Source: VAZQ01 sp963821505 (GTDB lineage Bacteria > Pseudomonadota > Alphaproteobacteria > Rhizobiales > Xanthobacteraceae). From it: a stretch of 64,000 bases of DNA. The notes beneath the pieces are model-generated. The model had not been told where the DNA came from. It saw only the letters and a program-made list of their open reading frames with translations, and did no database searches. The position numbers and the translations under genes were made by a program. Within the stretch, counting starts at the first letter, position 1, and each line of letters starts with the position of its first letter. The stretch is from assembly GCA_963821505.1 (NCBI GenBank), contig CAWGEH010000022.1, positions 159,586-223,585 of the forward strand, written 5' to 3'. Shown here one piece after another: positions 61,540-64,000 of this stretch.

Positions 61540-62696
61540 ACCAACCGATGCGCGCGCGCGCCGGCGGGCAAAGGGATCGCCGTGAGACGAATCCGGCCTT
61601 CAGCAGCCGCAGGCTGAAGCTCGGAACCTTCCAGACTAATCTCGACAGCGGCTGCGTGATGTCTGATCTCGAGGGCCGGCTGGACATCACCTGGCCCAAT
61701 ACGGTTGCGCTCGCGCGCCTGGCCGAGGAGATGGAGTTCGAGGCGCTGGTGCCGGTCGCCCGCTGGCACGGGTTCGGCGGCGCCACCAATCCGCAAGGCG
61801 CGGGTTTCGAGGCTTATACCTGGGCGGCCGGCATTGCGGCCGCGACCACCAAGCCCGGCGTCTTCGCCACCTCGCACATTTCGCTCAATCATCCGATCGT
61901 CGCCGCCAAGCAATCGACCGTGATCGACCATATTTCCGGCGGCCGCTATGCGCTCAACATCGTGACCGGCTGGAACCAGCCGGAAATCGACATGTTCGGC
62001 ACGGCGATGATGGGACACGCCGAGCGCTACGCCTGCGCCGAGGAGTGGCTTGCCATCGTCAAACGGCTGTGGACCGAGGACGACGCATTCGACCACGAGG
62101 GCAAATTCTACAAGATCACCAAGGGTTGCCTGCAACCCAAGCCGATACAAGCTCCGTATCCCGCAGTCATGAGCGCCGGCGCGTCCGAGCGTGGCCGCCA
62201 CTTCGCAACGAAATATGCCGACCTCGTGTTCACGGTCATCCGCACCGGCGGACTCGATGAGTGCCGCGCTCACGTCCAGGCCTATCACGCCCTCGCGCGC
62301 GAGACCTACGGGCGCGACGTCCGGGTATGGACGGTTGCCAATGTGGTGCAGGGCGAGACCGAGCAGGCGGCACGCGATTTCTATCGCTACTACGTACACG
62401 AGAAGGGCGACTGGGAGGCCGCCAGGAACATGATCGACACCTTCTCGCTCGAAATCAACGCGCGGACGGTCCCGCCGGAACGGCTCAAAGCCTACCAGGA
62501 GGCCTTCATTGCCGGCTGGGGCGGATTTCCGCTGATCGGCACCAAGGAGCAGATTGTCGATGGATTGCAGGACCTGTCGCGTGCCGGGCTCGACGGCGTC
62601 CTGCTCGCCTGGCCGCGCTTCGAGCAGGGCATGCGCGAGTTTCGCGACGTGACCTATCCGCTGATCCGACAGGCGGGCTTGCGGGATTTCGGATAG
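61536..62696 (+). CDS. LLM-class flavin-dependent monooxygenase (luciferase-like)
   Basis: The 386-residue protein has the bacterial luciferase TIM-barrel motifs: LKLGTFQTNLDSG, LARLAEEMEFEALVPVARWH, SHISLNHPIVAAKQSTVIDH, GGRYALNIVTGWNQPEIDMF and GTKEQIVDGLQDLSRAGLDG. The arrangement is close to RutA/SfnG-type FMNH2-dependent monooxygenases. Translational coupling to the RraA-like gene suggests a two-step catabolic route in which the monooxygenase opens or oxygenates a substrate and the aldolase-like protein handles a product. The flavin reductase must come from elsewhere. Confidence 0.92.
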   Translation: MNQPMRARAGGQRDRRETNPAFSSRRLKLGTFQTNLDSGCVMSDLEGRLDITWPNTVALARLAEEMEFEALVPVARWHGFGGATNPQGAGFEAYTWAAGIAAATTKPGVFATSHISLNHPIVAAKQSTVIDHISGGRYALNIVTGWNQPEIDMFGTAMMGHAERYACAEEWLAIVKRLWTEDDAFDHEGKFYKITKGCLQPKPIQAPYPAVMSAGASERGRHFATKYADLVFTVIRTGGLDECRAHVQAYHALARETYGRDVRVWTVANVVQGETEQAARDFYRYYVHEKGDWEAARNMIDTFSLEINARTVPPERLKAYQEAFIAGWGGFPLIGTKEQIVDGLQDLSRAGLDGVLLAWPRFEQGMREFRDVTYPLIRQAGLRDFG

Positions 62697-62825
62697 GACG
62701 CCGGCGTGCGCAGGCACGGTTTTTGGCGCTACACTTGCCAACGGGAGCCAGCGCGCAGCGACCCCTGCGCCTCAGCCGCCCGCCACGTCCCATTGGAGGA
62801 ACCGTCCCAACGACAAGGTGCAACG

Positions 62826-63323
62826 ATGAACGCCCACACTGTGAACGCCCATGACGAGGTCAATCTTTGGCACGCGCTCTATCGGCTGGAGGCGAGATAT
62901 TGGCACGAAGTGGACGGCAATGGCGGGCGCAACGCGCATGAATTCTATCTGCCCGACGGTGTCATGGTGGTGGGCCACAATCGCTTCGAGGGACGGGAGA
63001 AGATCCGCGAGTTCTACGCCTGGCGCGAACGTCACGCCGCGACCGCGATCAGCAGCATCAAGACCACGCGCCATCTCATCAACAACCTGTTCGTCGAATC
63101 GAGCGACGGACGGTCCGCCAAGGTCGTGGGCATCGTCAGCTTCTATGGGGCTGCGGTGCGTCCGCCGGCGCCGCAGTCCAAGCCGCCGATGCTGGTGGCA
63201 GACCTGATCAGCGAATGCACATTGATCGATGACTGCCGCTGGCAGTTCAAATCGCACACGCTCCAGCCGATCTTCATGAGTCGCGAAGCGCCGCCCTCGA
63301 TCGCGGTCGACACCCGGCGGTAA
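62826..63323 (+). CDS. NTF2/SnoaL-like fold protein
   Basis: The 165-residue protein fits the nuclear-transport-factor-2-like cone: LYRLEARYWHEVDGNGGRNA, EFYLPDGVMVVGHNRFEGRE, IREFYAWRERHAATAIS and KTTRHLINNLFVESSDGRSA. Such domains often act as small hydratases, isomerases or oxygenase beta subunits. The ATG follows AAGGTG; the upstream frame is noise. It lies 129 bases after the luciferase-like gene on the same strand and may be part of the same pathway. Confidence 0.88.
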   Translation: MNAHTVNAHDEVNLWHALYRLEARYWHEVDGNGGRNAHEFYLPDGVMVVGHNRFEGREKIREFYAWRERHAATAISSIKTTRHLINNLFVESSDGRSAKVVGIVSFYGAAVRPPAPQSKPPMLVADLISECTLIDDCRWQFKSHTLQPIFMSREAPPSIAVDTRR

Positions 63324-63368
63324 CGCAGCTCGAGGCAACCCCAAATCGCGGTCGGGAACTGCCCGCTC

Positions 63369-64000
63369 TCACTGGCTGTCGAGATAGGACACCGGCCTGA
63401 CCGACGGCGAGCGCGTCTCGGCCGATTGCAGGACGAAGCCCCCGGCGCGCGCCGCGCTCGCGACTTGCGGACGCGCGTCGGCGACCAGCGCGGGCTTGCG
63501 GTCGTGGCCGTAGACATCGTCGCGGAAGTGGATCGTCTGGTCGCGCGTGACCCAGCCGGTGAGATAGACCCAGGCGACCGGAACCTTGTGGGTGAGGCGA
63601 ATGTCGACGCGCTCGCCCTTGGCGATCCCGGCATCGATCTCGCGGCGGCCCCAGCCCGCGTTGTCGGCCAACAGCCAGGCGGCGAAAGCACGCGGGTCTT
63701 CGACGCGGGTGCAGCCCGAAGACTGGAACCGGTAATCCGCGCTGAACAATTCCTTGTGGCTGGTGTCGTGCATATAGACGGAATACGGATTGGGCATGTC
63801 GATGCGCACCGCGCCGAGCGCGTTCCAGTTACCGGAATCCTGGCGGATGCTGAAATTCGGGGCGCGGTCGGAGCTCCAGTCGACGGACTTCGGGTCGAGC
63901 TCGCGGCCCTGGCCATCGAGCACGCGCATATGCATGCGCTCGACATAGCTCGGGTCCTTGCGCACCTTGGTGATGATGTCCTTCTTCATGATCGACAGCG
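63369..64000 (-). CDS. L,D-transpeptidase (YcbB/LdtD-like), C-terminal part
   Basis: The gene runs off the right edge; the frame is open past 63989 (LSI upstream of the internal Met), so the start lies outside the window. The visible ~210 residues carry the YkuD catalytic domain: GAVRIDMPNPYSVYMHDTSH and the active-site cysteine in FQSSGCTRVEDPR, with the conserved histidine in YMHDT. These periplasmic enzymes form 3-3 peptidoglycan crosslinks or attach proteins to meso-diaminopimelate. The sequence MHDTSHKELFSADYRFQSSG is typical of the large YcbB-type. It converges with the NTF2-like gene, 45 bases away. Confidence 0.92.
   Translation of the reverse strand, partial: LSIMKKDIITKVRKDPSYVERMHMRVLDGQGRELDPKSVDWSSDRAPNFSIRQDSGNWNALGAVRIDMPNPYSVYMHDTSHKELFSADYRFQSSGCTRVEDPRAFAAWLLADNAGWGRREIDAGIAKGERVDIRLTHKVPVAWVYLTGWVTRDQTIHFRDDVYGHDRKPALVADARPQVASAARAGGFVLQSAETRSPSVRPVSYLDSQ

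Noticed and set aside
1..64000. tRNA/rRNA genes, CRISPR arrays, insertion sequences, prophage or integrase genes
   Set aside because: No cloverleaf sequences, regularly spaced repeats, transposase or integrase motifs were seen anywhere in the window.

Overview
The window is a high-GC bacterial chromosome segment with dense genes, overlapping operons and many long antisense shadow frames. Gene content points to an alphaproteobacterium of the order Hyphomicrobiales (Rhizobiales), close to Bradyrhizobium, Rhodopseudomonas or Xanthobacteraceae. The clues are glycolate oxidase genes, two TRAP transporters, several orphan solute-binding proteins, a TorF-type porin, a SbmA/YddA-type ABC exporter, a glucan synthase pair resembling BgsBA, and palindromic intergenic repeats of a kind common in that order. 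No tRNA, rRNA, CRISPR array, insertion sequence or prophage was seen. Taxonomy is inferred from gene content only.

Layout. 0-12 kb: 3' part of groEL with a terminator, a large polytopic membrane protein, a Rieske-flavoprotein reductase, a frameshifted spermidine-dehydrogenase-like gene, a MaoC/HxlR divergent pair, a MATE exporter, a MarC protein and a cytoplasmic gingipain-fold (C25) peptidase. 12-20.5 kb: two tandem three-gene TRAP operons on the minus strand; each dctP is preceded by an almost identical 33-bp promoter-like element at the same distance. 20.9-28.8 kb: ABC exporter, HPP protein, porin with terminator, a ketopantoate-reductase-like gene, two orphan solute-binding proteins (one broken) and a lysine-rich protein. 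28.8-33 kb: glcD-glcE-glcF. 33-36 kb: cytochrome c, universal stress protein, YbdK-type ligase.

36-46 kb is the most unusual region. A BlaI-like repressor overlaps an M56 (BlaR1-like) metallopeptidase whose C-terminal half carries a DUF3471-like segment, a VHL-beta-like domain and two copies of one ~95-residue module. A promoter/operator block conserved over about 44 bp lies in front of blaI and again in front of the DUF1800-DUF1501 pair, suggesting one regulon. An S9 peptidase and a serine beta-lactamase-family hydrolase follow.

46-64 kb: an HlyD-GT2 pair (candidate mixed-linkage glucan synthase), an orphan Bug protein, a class A beta-lactamase-like protein, a GH114-like protein, TetR, an NMT1-like binding protein, class II aldolase, a TPP enzyme, a kinase-like/ATPase fusion, an MFS exporter, an RraA-LLM pair, an NTF2-like protein and the 3' part of an L,D-transpeptidase gene.

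Four genes (spdH-like, the Bug gene near 27.4 kb, glcE, DUF1501) are each put back in frame by removing one base. Three of these bases lie in short homopolymers, so sequence error is as likely as true decay. Two identical 107-bp repeats (4986-5092, 44006-44112) lie 39 kb apart.
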